Positions 20,782 to 31,752 of a stretch of DNA of 64,000 nt are shown here, piece by piece. A model generated the notes under the pieces. It searched no databases. It was given only the letters and a program-made list of their open reading frames with translations, and was not told where the DNA came from. Position 1 is the first letter of the stretch, and each line of letters begins with the position of its first letter. A program made the position numbers and the translations under genes. The DNA comes from Silene conica (lineage: Eukaryota > Streptophyta > Magnoliopsida > Caryophyllales > Caryophyllaceae), in assembly GCA_029255685.2 (NCBI GenBank), contig CM055313.2, positions 51,244,579 to 51,308,578 on the forward strand. Reading direction: 5' to 3'.

Positions 20782-22052
20782 TGATACGTGCCTAATTTAT
20801 GCATTTTATTTACTCTTTTGGCACGTATTTTCTTACACTTTCGTGACGTTTAGTTGCTTTTTCTCCCGAAACTGTTTACTTTGGCATTTCTATGTTTTTT
20901 ATGTAGGAATACACAGAAGTAAGCAAAACCAAGCCTTATTTGGCTTTGGGAAGCTGTTTTTGGAGCAGGAATTCGGATGGTGCATTCAAGTATCATTATC
21001 GGGCCAGACAAAAGCTGAAAATAACGAGAAGCGGTCGACCGACCCGCGATAGTGGTCGACCGACCGATGTCAAGTACGTAAAACAGGCCCAGTTCTCCAC
21101 AGAAGCCCAAATTCGCATGAAAATAAATCCGCATTGGCAGAGTCGGTCGACCGACCGACAAATTAGGTCGACCGACCAGACCCGGTTTCGAAGACTTCTG
21201 TTTTATTTTCTATTTTTCCTAATCTTGTAACAATTCTTATTTAAGGAGACCCAAACTCTAAAATTAGGTGAAGCAGCCCCAATTAGAGAAAAAACTCCAT
21301 TGTTAGATTTTGGTACCAAGCTTTCATCTTTATTCTTAGATTTTCCATTCAAGTTGTAAGTTTGTCACAATTCAATCTTTCCTTTTTATTCAATCTTGTT
21401 ATTCATCTTGTTGTTATTTCTTATTTCATGTTTACCCTTTTATTATCATCTTTGATTATGTTCATCTCTTTAATATTCTTGGTAATTGTTAGTTCTATAA
21501 TTAAAAGTATGCATAGCTAATTCTTGTGATTGGGAATTAGGGGAACCATGTAAAGACTTGACTTTGATAAGTTTGATGATTAAATTACCAATCCCCCATT
21601 GTTGTTGATGAACTAATCCTTAGGATTGAAAGATTATTAGGATTAGTTTAACAACAACTTTGGGATAGCCCTTGAACGAAAGTTTAGTGCTTTTCTAGGA
21701 ACCCTAAGACCGTAAGGATTGGGTAGAATATTGACCAAAAGGTTTATTCTTTGTTCCTTGGGATTGTGTTATTTGATCATCTTACCTCTCATTGACTTGT
21801 TTTGACCATGGGGAACCAAAGTTCCTAATCCCCTTTTTATCTTATTTTAATTTTCTTGTTAGTTTATTACCTTAGTTGTTAGTTTAAACCCCAATTCAAA
21901 ACCCCCCTTTTTTCGGTTACTTGCAATAGACTCTAAATTTACAAACATAATTTACCCTGTCTCTCTGTGGTTCGACCCTTGACTTATCCTATCTGAGTTT
22001 AAGCTGAGGTTTTATAAATCTTATCTTTGGCACCCCTCAACGACGGGTGTCA
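20782..22052 (+). repeat. Athila-2 5' LTR
   Basis: 1,271 bp, TGATACGTG...GGGTGTCA. The last roughly 100 bp (TTTATAAATCTTATCTTTGG) are nearly shared with the Athila-1 LTR. TATA-like TTATTTAAGG lies near 21238. Confidence 0.95.
21033..21177 (+). repeat. Two 12-9-12 box pairs (Athila-2 5' LTR)
   Basis: Pair 1: 21033-21044 and 21054-21065, spacer CGCGATAGT. Pair 2: 21145-21156 and 21166-21177, spacer GACAAATTA. All four are GGTCGACCGACC in direct orientation. Confidence 0.96.
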
Positions 22053-22057
22053 AATTT

Positions 22058-22075
22058 TGGCGCCGTTGCCGGGGA
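22058..22075 (+). other. Athila-2 primer-binding site
   Basis: TGGCGCCGTTGCCGGGGA, 5 nt after the LTR, identical to that of Athila-1. Confidence 0.88.
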
Positions 22076-22215
22076 GACGGTATAATTTTGTTTGTTAATT
22101 TTTAGTTTATTTTTCTTGTCTTAAGGAACTTAGGTTCCTTAAGACCGTTCTTACCTTTTCTTCTAGTGTTGTTTAGAAGACAGGTTTTTGAGAGGAAGGC
22201 TTGAGTACTCTCTTT

Positions 22216-25200
22216 ATGGATTCTATTTATAGCTACCTACAGCCGAAGCCCAAAGATTTACCGAAGGGATTCACCTTGCCTACACCAACCACTGGCTCCT
22301 TTGAACTCCGCCCGACTCATATTTCTTTGGTGGAACAGAGTCGATTTTCTGGTCTACCCGATGAAGATCCAATAAAGCATGTTACAACCTTCACAGATTA
22401 TTGTTGTTTCATACCCCTACCTGAAGGGGTAACTAGAGATGAGGTGCTGGCAACAATGTTCCTGTTCTCATTAAAAGGAGACGCGCAAGAATGGTACCGG
22501 GACCTTGACAAGACAAGTGAGAAGATTACGGATTGGACCGCCTTGGCATTGGCCTTTTACAAGAAATACTTTCCTCTTGCAAAAGCCGAGGACTTGAGAA
22601 ACCAAATCCGTAACTTTCAGCAGGGACCTGATGAAGGATTTTGTGAAGCATGGGATCGATTCAAGAAATTGGTCCGTTCTATCCCTCACCATAACCTTCA
22701 ACAATGGGACCTATGTAACTGTTTTTACAACTCTCTTTATGATGACTATAAGATGGTTCTTGATGTGGCCGCCAATGGAAGATTCCAGAACAACACCGAC
22801 CATATGAAGGGTTGGAAAACCATTGAAGACATGGCGGTGCATAGGGCTACTTTTAAGGGTTCACGTGGGAATTCAAGAAGGCTGAATGTAGAGATGAATA
22901 GAGTGATGGCTCTTGAGACAACAGTTGAAGCCCGTTTTGAAAAGCTTGAGGCAACCCAGCTAAAGCTTGAAAGTGCGAACCTAGTTACTACGGTCGACAA
23001 CACAGGAGAAATTGAGAAATTAAGAGCTCTTGTTGATGCCTTAACCACGGCAGTTTTCAAGATGAGTGAGGCTCACGTTACCTCCACAAAAGTTTTTGAG
23101 GAGCACTTGATAAACATAGCCAACCAAAGAAAAAGCTCTCGAGCTAGTTGTGAGGGACCCATGGAGACGCTAAATGCCATAAATCTAAGGAGTGGCCGTG
23201 TTTGTGAAGAATCAACTCAAGAGGATGGTCCAGCCGCAATTCCAAATCAAGAATCTGATCCCGTCAAAAGAGCAGGAGGTCGACCGACCGCTTCCGTAAG
23301 TCGATCGACCGCAGTTCCTGACGTGCGATCAGATTCTGAAAAAAGAAAAAATTCGGATTTTGCAGACTCTGGTCGATCGACCACGTCCCCTGGTCGACCG
23401 ACCAACGTTCCTGAGCAGAATGCCGTTTTTACTCCGGAATCGCTGGATCCTTCCTTCGTTCAAGGCCTTACTGAAATTTTACAGCTGAAAAAGCCAAAGG
23501 TTGCTGATCCTATGGCTAAAGTCACCATTCCTTACCCTGAAAGACTGAAAAATTCAAAAGAGGATAAGAAATTTGGTAAGTTCTTAGAGATGGTGAAGAA
23601 TCTTGAGGTAACCATCCCTTTCACTGACTTAATTACCCAGGTACCTTCTTATGCTAAATTCATGAAAGATATTTTAAGTCATAAGAGGAATTTTCAGGAC
23701 GACGGTGCTGTTGCTTTTGTGGAAGAATGTTATGTTCTTTCACAAGATAATATAGCACCCAAGTTAAAAGACCCAGGTAGTTTTTCCATCCCTTGTACCA
23801 TAGGTAATCATGTAATAGGGAAAGCCCTTTGTTATCTAGGGGCTAGTGTCAGTGTCATACCTTATTCTGTATGTGAAAGACTTGGTTTAGGTAGACTTAA
23901 AGTCACCAATATTACCGTACAGATGGCTGATAGATCAACCCAAAGACCACTAGGGGTCTTGGAGGATGTCCCATTAAAAGTGGGAAAGTTCTTTATTCCT
24001 GTGGATTTCGTTGTTTTAGACATTGCTGAGGATAGTCAAATACCTATTATTTTAGGTAGACCATTTTTACACACAGCTAGGGCTGTAATAGATGTCAAAT
24101 GCGGGACCATTACTTTAGAGATAGGGGATGACACTATCGAGTTCAGTCTTGCCCATAAGGCAACTATTCCTACTGATGATACTTGTTGTTCCATCGATAT
24201 TGTAGACAGGAATGTTATCCTTAATTGGAGGGAATCCTTGACCAAGGATCCCTTAGATGATCTGACGATTTTGGATAAGTGTGCAGGTACTCCAGCTGAG
24301 GATGCTGAAAAGCTGGATTTGATAGAAGAAGAGGAAGAGGAATATGAGCTCACTGAAGAAGAGAATGAGAAGCTCATAAGCCTAGCTAATGCAAGTCTGG
24401 TAAACATGTGCTATTCTATTGATACTAATTCTGTTCATGCAGTTGAGGTAAAAGCACCAGAGCGTAAGCCACTTCCTCCTAATCTTAAATATGTTTTCTT
24501 AGATGATATTGAACAGTACCCTGCGATTGTTAGCTCTAAACTTAGTCCTGACCAACTTTCTGCCTTAATGACTGTTCTTAAAAAGAATAGAAAAGCTCTA
24601 GGTTATTCTTTGGATAATATTAAGGGCATAAGCCCTGATGTTTGTATGCACAGAATTGATTTAGAGGAAGGGCATAAGCCTTATAGACAGGGACAACGTA
24701 AGTTAAATCCTAAGATGCAGGATGTAGTTATGGCTGAGGTTATGAAGCTTCTTGATGCAGGTATTATCTATCCAGTTGGAAACTCTAAGTGGGTTAGCCC
24801 AGTTCAGGTGGTTCCTAAGAAAGGAGGGACCACAGTGGTTAAGAATGACAAAAATGAGTTAATACCAACTAGAGTTGTAACAGGGTGGCGGATGTGCATT
24901 GATTATAGACAGTTAAATGCCGCCACCAAGAAAGACCATTTCCCCCTTCCTTTTGTTGACCAAATGACTGAAAGACTGGCTTCTAATAAATTCTTCTGTT
25001 TTCTAGACGGTTATTCAGGTTTCTTCCAGATTCCCATCCATCCTGATGATCAGAGTAAGACTACTTTTACATGTCCACAGGGTGTTTTTGCTTATCGCAG
25101 GATGCCTTTTGGGTTATGCAATGCTCCTGCTACTTTTCAAAGGTGTATGATGGGTATTTTTTCAGACTTTATAGAAAACATTATGGAAGTATTTATGGAT

Positions 25201-27363
25201 GATTTCTCTGTTTACGGTAATGCTTTTGATCAATGCTTAGCTAATCTTGATAAAGTCTTGCAGCGATGTATTGATGTAAATCTTGTCTTAAACTGGGAAA
25301 AATGTCATTTTATGGTTACTGAAGGGGTAGTATTAGGGCATCTAATTTCAGATAAAGGTATACATGTAGATAAAGCAAAAGTGCAGGTGATTGAGCAATT
25401 ACCCCCTCCTATTAATGTCAAAGGGGTGAGAAGTTTCTTAGGGCACGCAGGTTTTTACAGGCGTTTCATTAAGGACTTCTCTAAAATTGCTAAACCACTT
25501 ACACAATTGCTTCTTAAAGATGCCATCTTTGAATTTTCTGATGAGTGCCTTTCAGCTTTTAACAGGTTGAAGGAAGCTTTGGTCTCAACACCAATCATCC
25601 AGCCACCAGATTGGGATCTCCCATTTGAGATCATGTGCGATGCTAGTGATTATGCTCTGGGTGCTGTGCTTGGTCAAAGAAAGAACAAGGCTCTTAATGC
25701 TATATACTATGCGAGCCGCACCCTGGATGAGACTCAAGTCAACTATTTCACCACCGAGAAGGAGATGCTAGCTGTCATATTTGCCTTAGAAAAATTCAGG
25801 TCATATTTAGTGGGTAATAAGGTAATTGTTTATACTGACCATGCAGCCTTAAAAGGTCTTTTTCAAAAGAAGGATTCAAAGCCAAGACTTTTAAGGTGGA
25901 TCCTCCTTCTCCAAGAATTTGACATTGAGATCAGGGACAAGAAAGGCGCGGAAAACGTGGTAGCTGACCACCTATCTCGCCTACAGTTGACTGATGGGGA
26001 AGATTCTTTACCTATTGATGATTCGTTTCCTGATGAGAGTTTATTTATCATTAATAGTTCAGGTTCTTATCCCCCTCCTTGGTATGTTGATTTTGCTAAT
26101 TTTGCTGTTACAGGTAAAATCCCTCCTGAGTTGTCTTGGCAACAAAAGAAGAGATTTATGTTTGATGCAAAACAGTATTTTTGGGATGACCCTTATGTTT
26201 TTAAAGAATGCGGAGATGGACTTATCCGGAGATGCGTCCCCCAATGGGAGGTGAAGGACATTCTGGAAGCATGTCACTCTTCTGCATATGGTGGTCACCA
26301 CGGTCCATCTAGGACCGTGGCCAAGGTATTACAGTCTGGTTTTTATTGGCCTACTTTACATGCTGACTGTAGAAATTTTGTAGGTAACTGTGATGCCTGT
26401 CAAAGGACTGGGAATGTCTCAAAAAGACATGAGATGCCACAAGTAGGTATTTTAGAGGTAGAGATTTTTGATGTCTGGGGCATTGATTATCAAGGACCTT
26501 TTCCCAGTAGTCAAGGTAACAGGTATATTCTTGTAGCTGTTGATTATGTGTCTAAGTGGGTAGAAGCTATTGCTACTCCCCATTGTGATGCAAAAGCTGT
26601 TATTAAGATGTTTAAAAAAATCATATTTCCTCGTTTTGGTGTCCCTAGGGTTGTCATAAGTGATGGAGGTATGCATTTTAAAGAGAAACGCTTAGGTGAC
26701 TTGTTAAATAAATTCGGTGTCCAACACCGTAGGGGTTTAGCTTATCACCCTCAGACTAGTGGTCAAGTTGAGATCTCTAATAGAGAACTCAAGGAGACCC
26801 TAGCCAAGGTAGTTTCTAAGTCTAGGAAAGATTGGAGTCTAAAACTTGATGATGTTTTATGGGCCTATAGAACCGCGTTCAAAACTCCAATAGGAATGTC
26901 ACCATTCCGATTGATTTATGGTAAAACTTGTCATTTACCAGTTGAGTTAGAACGTAAGTCTTGGTGGGCTATATGTGATCTTAATTTAGACCCTAATCTT
27001 TCCCGTGAGAAACGTTTACTGCAGCTTAATGAGTTAGAAGAATTCAGGTTGTTATCCTATGACAATGCTAGGATCTACAAAGAGAAAACAAAGCGCTGGC
27101 ATGACAAGAGAATCATTAGGCGTGATTTTCAGGTAGGTGATAGGGTTTTGCTTTTTAATGCTCGTATTCGTCTTTTTCCTGGTAAGCTGAAATCCAGGTG
27201 GAGCGGACCTTACACCATCACAGCTGTCTCAAAATTCGGGTCGATCGAATTAGAAACCTCATCTGGTGAGAGGTTCAAAGTCAATGGCCAATATGTGAAG
27301 CACTTCCGAGGAGAAAATGAGTATGTCGGAAAAGTCGAAGTTTCTTACTTTGACCCTTTTTAG
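22216..27363 (+). CDS. Athila-2 Gag-Pol polyprotein
   Basis: The first ATG of this frame is 22216; an upstream in-frame TGA at 22189 excludes an earlier start. Domains, counted from 22201: Gag about 6-240 ([23 protein letters not shown]), a coiled-coil-like stretch about 240-310, and a linker with box-coded GRPT/SRST peptides (360-401). The protease follows, about 510-640. RT runs about 830-1060 ([19 protein letters not shown] at 998), RNase H about 1140-1270 ([20 protein letters not shown]) and integrase about 1355-1700 (ACHSS..GGHHG/CDAC zinc site, WGIDYQG, VISDGG, GQVEISN). Catalytic residues of RT, RNase H and integrase are present. The protease block reads [11 protein letters not shown], with Tyr (codon 23833-23835) where Asp is required. 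No Gag zinc knuckle is seen. Confidence 0.95.
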   Translation: MDSIYSYLQPKPKDLPKGFTLPTPTTGSFELRPTHISLVEQSRFSGLPDEDPIKHVTTFTDYCCFIPLPEGVTRDEVLATMFLFSLKGDAQEWYRDLDKTSEKITDWTALALAFYKKYFPLAKAEDLRNQIRNFQQGPDEGFCEAWDRFKKLVRSIPHHNLQQWDLCNCFYNSLYDDYKMVLDVAANGRFQNNTDHMKGWKTIEDMAVHRATFKGSRGNSRRLNVEMNRVMALETTVEARFEKLEATQLKLESANLVTTVDNTGEIEKLRALVDALTTAVFKMSEAHVTSTKVFEEHLINIANQRKSSRASCEGPMETLNAINLRSGRVCEESTQEDGPAAIPNQESDPVKRAGGRPTASVSRSTAVPDVRSDSEKRKNSDFADSGRSTTSPGRPTNVPEQNAVFTPESLDPSFVQGLTEILQLKKPKVADPMAKVTIPYPERLKNSKEDKKFGKFLEMVKNLEVTIPFTDLITQVPSYAKFMKDILSHKRNFQDDGAVAFVEECYVLSQDNIAPKLKDPGSFSIPCTIGNHVIGKALCYLGASVSVIPYSVCERLGLGRLKVTNITVQMADRSTQRPLGVLEDVPLKVGKFFIPVDFVVLDIAEDSQIPIILGRPFLHTARAVIDVKCGTITLEIGDDTIEFSLAHKATIPTDDTCCSIDIVDRNVILNWRESLTKDPLDDLTILDKCAGTPAEDAEKLDLIEEEEEEYELTEEENEKLISLANASLVNMCYSIDTNSVHAVEVKAPERKPLPPNLKYVFLDDIEQYPAIVSSKLSPDQLSALMTVLKKNRKALGYSLDNIKGISPDVCMHRIDLEEGHKPYRQGQRKLNPKMQDVVMAEVMKLLDAGIIYPVGNSKWVSPVQVVPKKGGTTVVKNDKNELIPTRVVTGWRMCIDYRQLNAATKKDHFPLPFVDQMTERLASNKFFCFLDGYSGFFQIPIHPDDQSKTTFTCPQGVFAYRRMPFGLCNAPATFQRCMMGIFSDFIENIMEVFMDDFSVYGNAFDQCLANLDKVLQRCIDVNLVLNWEKCHFMVTEGVVLGHLISDKGIHVDKAKVQVIEQLPPPINVKGVRSFLGHAGFYRRFIKDFSKIAKPLTQLLLKDAIFEFSDECLSAFNRLKEALVSTPIIQPPDWDLPFEIMCDASDYALGAVLGQRKNKALNAIYYASRTLDETQVNYFTTEKEMLAVIFALEKFRSYLVGNKVIVYTDHAALKGLFQKKDSKPRLLRWILLLQEFDIEIRDKKGAENVVADHLSRLQLTDGEDSLPIDDSFPDESLFIINSSGSYPPPWYVDFANFAVTGKIPPELSWQQKKRFMFDAKQYFWDDPYVFKECGDGLIRRCVPQWEVKDILEACHSSAYGGHHGPSRTVAKVLQSGFYWPTLHADCRNFVGNCDACQRTGNVSKRHEMPQVGILEVEIFDVWGIDYQGPFPSSQGNRYILVAVDYVSKWVEAIATPHCDAKAVIKMFKKIIFPRFGVPRVVISDGGMHFKEKRLGDLLNKFGVQHRRGLAYHPQTSGQVEISNRELKETLAKVVSKSRKDWSLKLDDVLWAYRTAFKTPIGMSPFRLIYGKTCHLPVELERKSWWAICDLNLDPNLSREKRLLQLNELEEFRLLSYDNARIYKEKTKRWHDKRIIRRDFQVGDRVLLFNARIRLFPGKLKSRWSGPYTITAVSKFGSIELETSSGERFKVNGQYVKHFRGENEYVGKVEVSYFDPF
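23278..23403 (+). repeat. Two 12-9-12 box pairs in Athila-2 gag-protease linker
   Basis: Pair 1: 23278-23289 and 23299-23310 (AGTCGATCGACC), spacer GCTTCCGTA. Pair 2: 23371-23382 (GGTCGATCGACC) and 23392-23403, spacer ACGTCCCCT. The pairs are 93 bp (31 codons) apart. Boxes are in the same codon phase as in Athila-1. Confidence 0.95.
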
Positions 27364-27548
27364 GATGCTCCTTAGAAGGTAAAAGGTCGTGCGGGACCTC
27401 TTAAACCAGCGCTACACGGGAGGCAACCCGTGCTATAGTTTAAATTTTCGTTTTTCTTCTTATTTTTCGTTTTATCCTCTGGTGGAAATTGAAATCTCTG
27501 CAGAAAAGAAAAAAAAATGAAAAAAAAAAGCGAATCCGCCAGTACAGT
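27364..27548 (+). other. Athila-2 post-pol spacer with GGGAGGCAACCC motif
   Basis: Noncoding. GGGAGGCAACCC at 27418-27429 is a sequence I recall as common just downstream of pol in Athila-type elements; its role is unknown. A purine-rich run follows at about 27500-27530. Confidence 0.6.
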
Positions 27549-27681
27549 GGTCGACCGACCGAGTTATTAGGTCGACCGACCAAACTGACAACTTTATGCA
27601 CTTTTTCTGACAGAGTAAGTAAAATTGCAGAGCAGGTAAAAGGACACTGGTCGACCGACCGACTTTTCTGGTCGACCGACC
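27549..27681 (+). repeat. Two 12-9-12 box pairs after Athila-2 pol
   Basis: Pair 1: 27549-27560 and 27570-27581, spacer GAGTTATTA. Pair 2: 27649-27660 and 27670-27681, spacer GACTTTTCT. All four boxes are perfect GGTCGACCGACC. Confidence 0.96.
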
Positions 27682-28595
27682 ACGAATTTTTTTTACGGTT
27701 TTATTTTTCAGAGTCAAATGTCACGGGTCTGTTATGTTTTGAAAATGCATTAAGTGTTTTCACTCCTTCACCTTCCCAGCATCCCCTCTCTCTCATAAAA
27801 CCCTAAAAACTATTCACCCACCTTCCTCCTTCACCATTTTACTTACTTTCTTTCATTTTCCATCCTCAAGGTATGTTTTTCTTTCATTTTCTTTCTCTCT
27901 TTTTAGTTTTATACCTTCTTATTTTCGTTTTAGGTAGTATTAGCTTATCTTTTTAAGTTCAATTTTGCTCTTAATTCCGTTTCCATGCTTGTTTGTGTGT
28001 TTTTATCTTAGTTTTCTTCTTCTTTTTAAGTTTATATGCTTAGATCTGTAAATTTTGAGTGATTTTGTGCTGATTAGGATAGTTTAATTCTTCCCTATAA
28101 TTTGTATGCCTCTTTCCGCGCGAAATTCAAACCGCGAAAACCGACCTTTGCACTGTTCACAGTCGACCGACCGGAAACGGAAGTCGGCCGACTGAATTTT
28201 GAATTTTCTGGGTTTTTATTTACAGATCTGTGTTTTTCTGACGATTGTCGGTCGACCGACCCGAAACTGAGGTCGGCCACCAGAACCGTGTTTTCCTGAG
28301 TTTAATTCTTATACAGTTTCTGAACTTTCTTTCGTATAGCGGTCGACCGACCTGGTTTTATGGTCGACCGACCATAACTGCATTTTTACTGAGTTTTTCA
28401 GTTTCTGATTTCCTGTTGCAGCAGAAATTAAAGACCATTTTGAAAAATTTGGTCGACCGACTTGCCCCTGTAGTCGGCCGACCAGCGCTGTGATAAAAGT
28501 TTCTGTTTTGCAATTTTTCGTGCCTAATTTTGTTAAAGCAATGTTTTCATATGCTCATAAGACTTATATCTTTATTTGAACTTTTCAGATTTACG
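27682..28595 (+). promoter_or_regulatory. Plant-gene-like leader and predicted intron of Athila-2 3' ORF
   Basis: A C/T-rich segment with CTCATAAAACCCTAAAAAC (about 27794-27812) looks like a plant core promoter and 5'UTR. A strong donor (CTCAAG/GTATGT, intron from 27871) and an acceptor (TTTTCAG ending 28588) would remove about 718 bp, 8 nt before the ATG at 28596. Four box pairs lie inside this predicted intron. Expression by internal promoter or by splicing of genomic RNA is inference. Confidence 0.5.
28161..28483 (+). repeat. Four 12-9-12 box pairs in predicted intron
   Basis: Pairs start at 28161, 28250, 28341 and 28451, spaced 89, 91 and 110 bp. Spacers are GGAAACGGA, CGAAACTGA, TGGTTTTAT and TGCCCCTGT, all 9 bp. 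The second boxes of pairs 1 and 4 have GGCC in the middle (AGTCGGCCGAC...). The second box of pair 2 is shortened by one base. Confidence 0.94.
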
Positions 28596-30026
28596 ATGTC
28601 TAGCCGTGATCAAGGTGGGAAGCGCGCACGCACTTCGGGTACAAGCACTTCTAGAGGACGTGTCTCTAGGACGCGAGGTTTGGCGGTGCAGGACACGGAT
28701 AGTTTACCGAACTATCCACAAATCACTTTCAGCTCTCCGGCCCAGAAGGCCCGATTCCTCCATCTCACTGCCTATTGTGTGGTTGTGGCGACCCGTTTCC
28801 TTTGCGTTCCAGCTTTGCATGCCTTGGGATGCCATGACGAGGTGGTATCTATGCTCATTGGGACCGGGTTTGCAGGACTCGCCACCATGGACGAGATCAC
28901 CTACCGCCTTCTCACTCTTGAGTTCTTCTCCTCCTTCACCTTTGATTCGGGGGCACTTCACCCCGGCTATGATAATTTTTGTATCTCTTTTCGCATGTTC
29001 AATGAAACTTATGCTTTAACTTTAACCCAATTTGCTCAAATTTTGGGTCTGTCTTCTGAGGGTCTTACTGATGACCCCACGGGGTCGTATTCTGATATGT
29101 GGTCCTGTATTTCTGATTCCAGCGATGTGAAGAAGAAAAACAGTACCATCCACCTTCCCACCCCCCGTTATTTTTTGCGTCTGTTGGCCAACACTGTTTT
29201 CGGCCGCAAAGAGTCTCAAAATGTTAACAACATTGAGCTCTCTATTTTGTCTGGTTATCTTAACATCAGACGTACGGGTCAGCAGTCTTACAACACTGCT
29301 TATTTGGTCGCCTCTCACTTCGTGTCAGTGGGTGAGGGAACTTCACTGACTACTATCGTTTGTGGTGGGCTAGTCACTCGATTAGCCCGCTCTTTTGTAC
29401 CCCAGTTCCCTCGCTATGAGGATGCGGTCGACCCTCTCTCCCGGTACATGGACATGGCTTATGTCAGGTCTGTGCGTTGGGTCAACAGGAGAGATTATTG
29501 GAAGATAGACACCTATCTCAGTGATCGCATCCCCATCACCACGGCTCCCCCTATGTTCCCCCTTTCTACTGTTGTAGAGGAGCCCCGACCACTACTCCCG
29601 TCTTACCGCCTCCCGCTTAGGGGAGGCACTTCTATAGGTTTCAGGGCCCCTGCTCCCGGTGGCCACCATACCACACCTGGGACAGGGTACCCATCTGATT
29701 TTACTGCTCCTCCTAATGTTTATGTTCCTCCTTTTGTTGATGACAGATCTATGCCACAAATGATGGCGAGTCTTTGCAGGCAGTTCAGCCAAAAACGGTT
29801 GGACGATAGTCTCTTCCAATACCCGGTTTACAGGGAGTATGCCACACAAGGTAGGCTCCCAACCGGCCCGTGGACTCACCCCACCTGGTACACACCTCTC
29901 GCAGGCGGTCGTGACCATGGTGAAGCTTCAGGCTCTGCCTCAGGAACAGGTGGAGGGTCTGAGGAGGATGGCGATGAGGAAGGAGAGGAGGAGGACTCTG
30001 AGCCGTTCTACGACTCAGAGGGCTAG
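28596..30026 (+). CDS. Athila ORF-1-type protein in envelope-like position
   Basis: 476 codons from the ATG at 28596 (an in-frame ATG-like start at 28530 lies before the predicted splice acceptor). The N-terminus is basic and S/T/R-rich (KRARTSGTSTSRGRVSRTRG), suggesting nuclear or nucleic-acid contact. The core has the pattern I associate with the plant Athila ORF-1 family: RFLCVPALHALG, LTLEFFSSFTF, ISFRMFNETYALTLTQFAQILGL, PRYFLRLLANTVFGR and RSVRWVNRRDYWKID. The C-terminus is P-rich, then strongly acidic (EEDGDEEGEEEDSE). I see no clear signal peptide or transmembrane helix, so calling it an envelope is not supported by sequence. Function is unknown. Family assignment is moderate. Confidence 0.75.
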   Translation: MSSRDQGGKRARTSGTSTSRGRVSRTRGLAVQDTDSLPNYPQITFSSPAQKARFLHLTAYCVVVATRFLCVPALHALGCHDEVVSMLIGTGFAGLATMDEITYRLLTLEFFSSFTFDSGALHPGYDNFCISFRMFNETYALTLTQFAQILGLSSEGLTDDPTGSYSDMWSCISDSSDVKKKNSTIHLPTPRYFLRLLANTVFGRKESQNVNNIELSILSGYLNIRRTGQQSYNTAYLVASHFVSVGEGTSLTTIVCGGLVTRLARSFVPQFPRYEDAVDPLSRYMDMAYVRSVRWVNRRDYWKIDTYLSDRIPITTAPPMFPLSTVVEEPRPLLPSYRLPLRGGTSIGFRAPAPGGHHTTPGTGYPSDFTAPPNVYVPPFVDDRSMPQMMASLCRQFSQKRLDDSLFQYPVYREYATQGRLPTGPWTHPTWYTPLAGGRDHGEASGSASGTGGGSEEDGDEEGEEEDSEPFYDSEG

Positions 30027-31042
30027 GGACATGCTTAACCTTACCCTCTTTGGGGTTCGGTTTGGGGAGATCCCTATTGATTGGTTCGGTTTGGAGAGGT
30101 CCACATTTACTTTGTAAGTGTTTTCCTTCTTTAGATTTCCAATTTTCCCCTCTAGATTTCCAGTTTTTCCCTCCTTCCTCCTTAGACTCTTTTTGTAGTT
30201 TCTAGTCTTTTTCCTTTTCCTTTCTTTGTTTGCTTCTTTTTCGCCTACCCTCATCCCTTTGCCGTGGTTGTATGCTGATGAGCACAATGAGGGCATTGTG
30301 CGTTTTGGTTTGGGGAGGATGTTTGCATACTCCTTTGTGAGTATGCAATTGTTTTTGTGTCTTTTGTTTTTCATACCTTTAGGTGTTTTTCTTGTTTTCA
30401 TCCTCTCTTGTCGCGTGTTCTTCCCTGTCGCGCGTTCTTCTCTGTCTTAAGTTTTTAGGTCGAGTCGGAACGGATAAATACTAGTTATGCCTCACATATC
30501 ATTTATTGCTTTGCCTTGCATTTTTTCAAAAATTTTCAAGCTAGTCTTTTGCATTATCTACGAGTTTTTGTTGATTTCATGCTAAATTATTAGACTTGAC
30601 TCTCTTCTTGGCAAGCTACTACATATTCTAAGGATTAGAGCTTAATAAATCGGTGACATCTATGACCGATTTCATATAGGTTTGTGAGTAGTTTCTCCTC
30701 TTGAGGCATGTTACATCAATATGCATAAACATGAATTTTGTCTTCTTAATACCTGTATGCATTCGGTTTTGTGGTTTGTTGACACATGTGGTAGAGGTAC
30801 CCCTTTCTCATTATTCCCATTATCCTCACATAGCCAAATTGAATTCTTTTACCCATTTGCTACATTCTAAAAATTGCCTACCCTAGCCGAGCTAGTAAAT
30901 TAGTGATGGGACTGTTTTCTTGCCATCCTTTGGTGTATGCTTCATTGATAAATTTTGATTTTGGGAGAATGATAAAAAAAAAAAAAAAATAACAAAAGAG
31001 ACGTGAAAAAAAAAAAAGACGAAACAGCCTGTTTTCAAGGCT

Positions 31043-31075
31043 GGTCGGTCGACCAGTTTTCCTGGTCGGTCGACC
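31043..31075 (+). repeat. 12-9-12 box pair, Athila-2 3' end
   Basis: Boxes 31043-31054 and 31064-31075, both GGTCGGTCGACC, spacer AGTTTTCCT. It sits between A-rich runs like its Athila-1 counterpart at 10150. Confidence 0.95.
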
Positions 31076-31735
31076 AGGACCGTTGGATATGTCAGTTTTT
31101 CTGAAAACAAAAAGAAAAGAAAAAAAAGGGAGGGAGAAGAAAAGAAAAAAATTTGGAAGATTTGTGATTTTTGCTCCAAAACTTTGAGCATTGGCATGTA
31201 TAAATGAAAAAAAAATAATAAGAAGTGATCTTATAGTATGGATAGACGGTTGTTAGCTCGGTTTAACCCCTCTTCCCATAACTTATCTTAAGCCTCTTCT
31301 TACCTTTAGCCTCACAATCCCAAATTTGCCTCGGCATGTGTCATGGTTATCTAGTGTGGGAATGCATATGTACGGTTGTAGAGATTTTATTCATGTTAGA
31401 TTGCAGGCATGTTCTTACGGGTCGTAGATAGGTGAGAGTCTTTACTTTTATTTATCTTCTTATCTTTCAGATATACATTTGACCCTTTGCTTTCATGAGT
31501 GTCTCGAGCGTACCGCGAGAGTCCAATTAGAATGAGTCTTGCAAGGTCGAAATTTTAGCATGCTTTTACAACATGTTTAATTCGTTTTGCTTTTGACATT
31601 ATGTTTGATTATAGTTGAAGGATGCATTAAATTGGTTAAGCATAGTGTTGTGTTTGGTTGTGAAAAGTATGAAAACCGTTCCATTAGAAGTTTTATTTTC
31701 TTTTGAGTCTTAGTGCTTGCTTGAGGACAAGCAAG

Positions 31736-31752
31736 GTTTGGTTTGGGGAGTT
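31736..31752 (+). other. Athila-2 polypurine tract
   Basis: GGTTTGGTTTGGGGAGTT immediately precedes the 3' LTR. Confidence 0.65.

Larger units (their letters stand above)
30027..31752 (+). other. Athila-2 3' noncoding region
   Basis: No gene supported. It contains PPT-like GGTTTGGGGA copies at about 30059 and 30308, blocks conserved with Athila-1 (TAGGTCGAGTCGGAACG near 30457; ATCAATATGCATAAACATGAA near 30716), A-rich runs 30970-31150 around box pair 31043, and the terminal PPT. Confidence 0.75.

Noticed and set aside
17731-20784. A complete gene ending at 20784
   Set aside because: The stop is provided by the first bases of the Athila-2 LTR; the true frame continues at 33033.
28596-30026. 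A true retroviral envelope protein
   Set aside because: Position fits, but I see no signal peptide, clear transmembrane helix or cleavage site; the Athila ORF-1 pattern is the better label.
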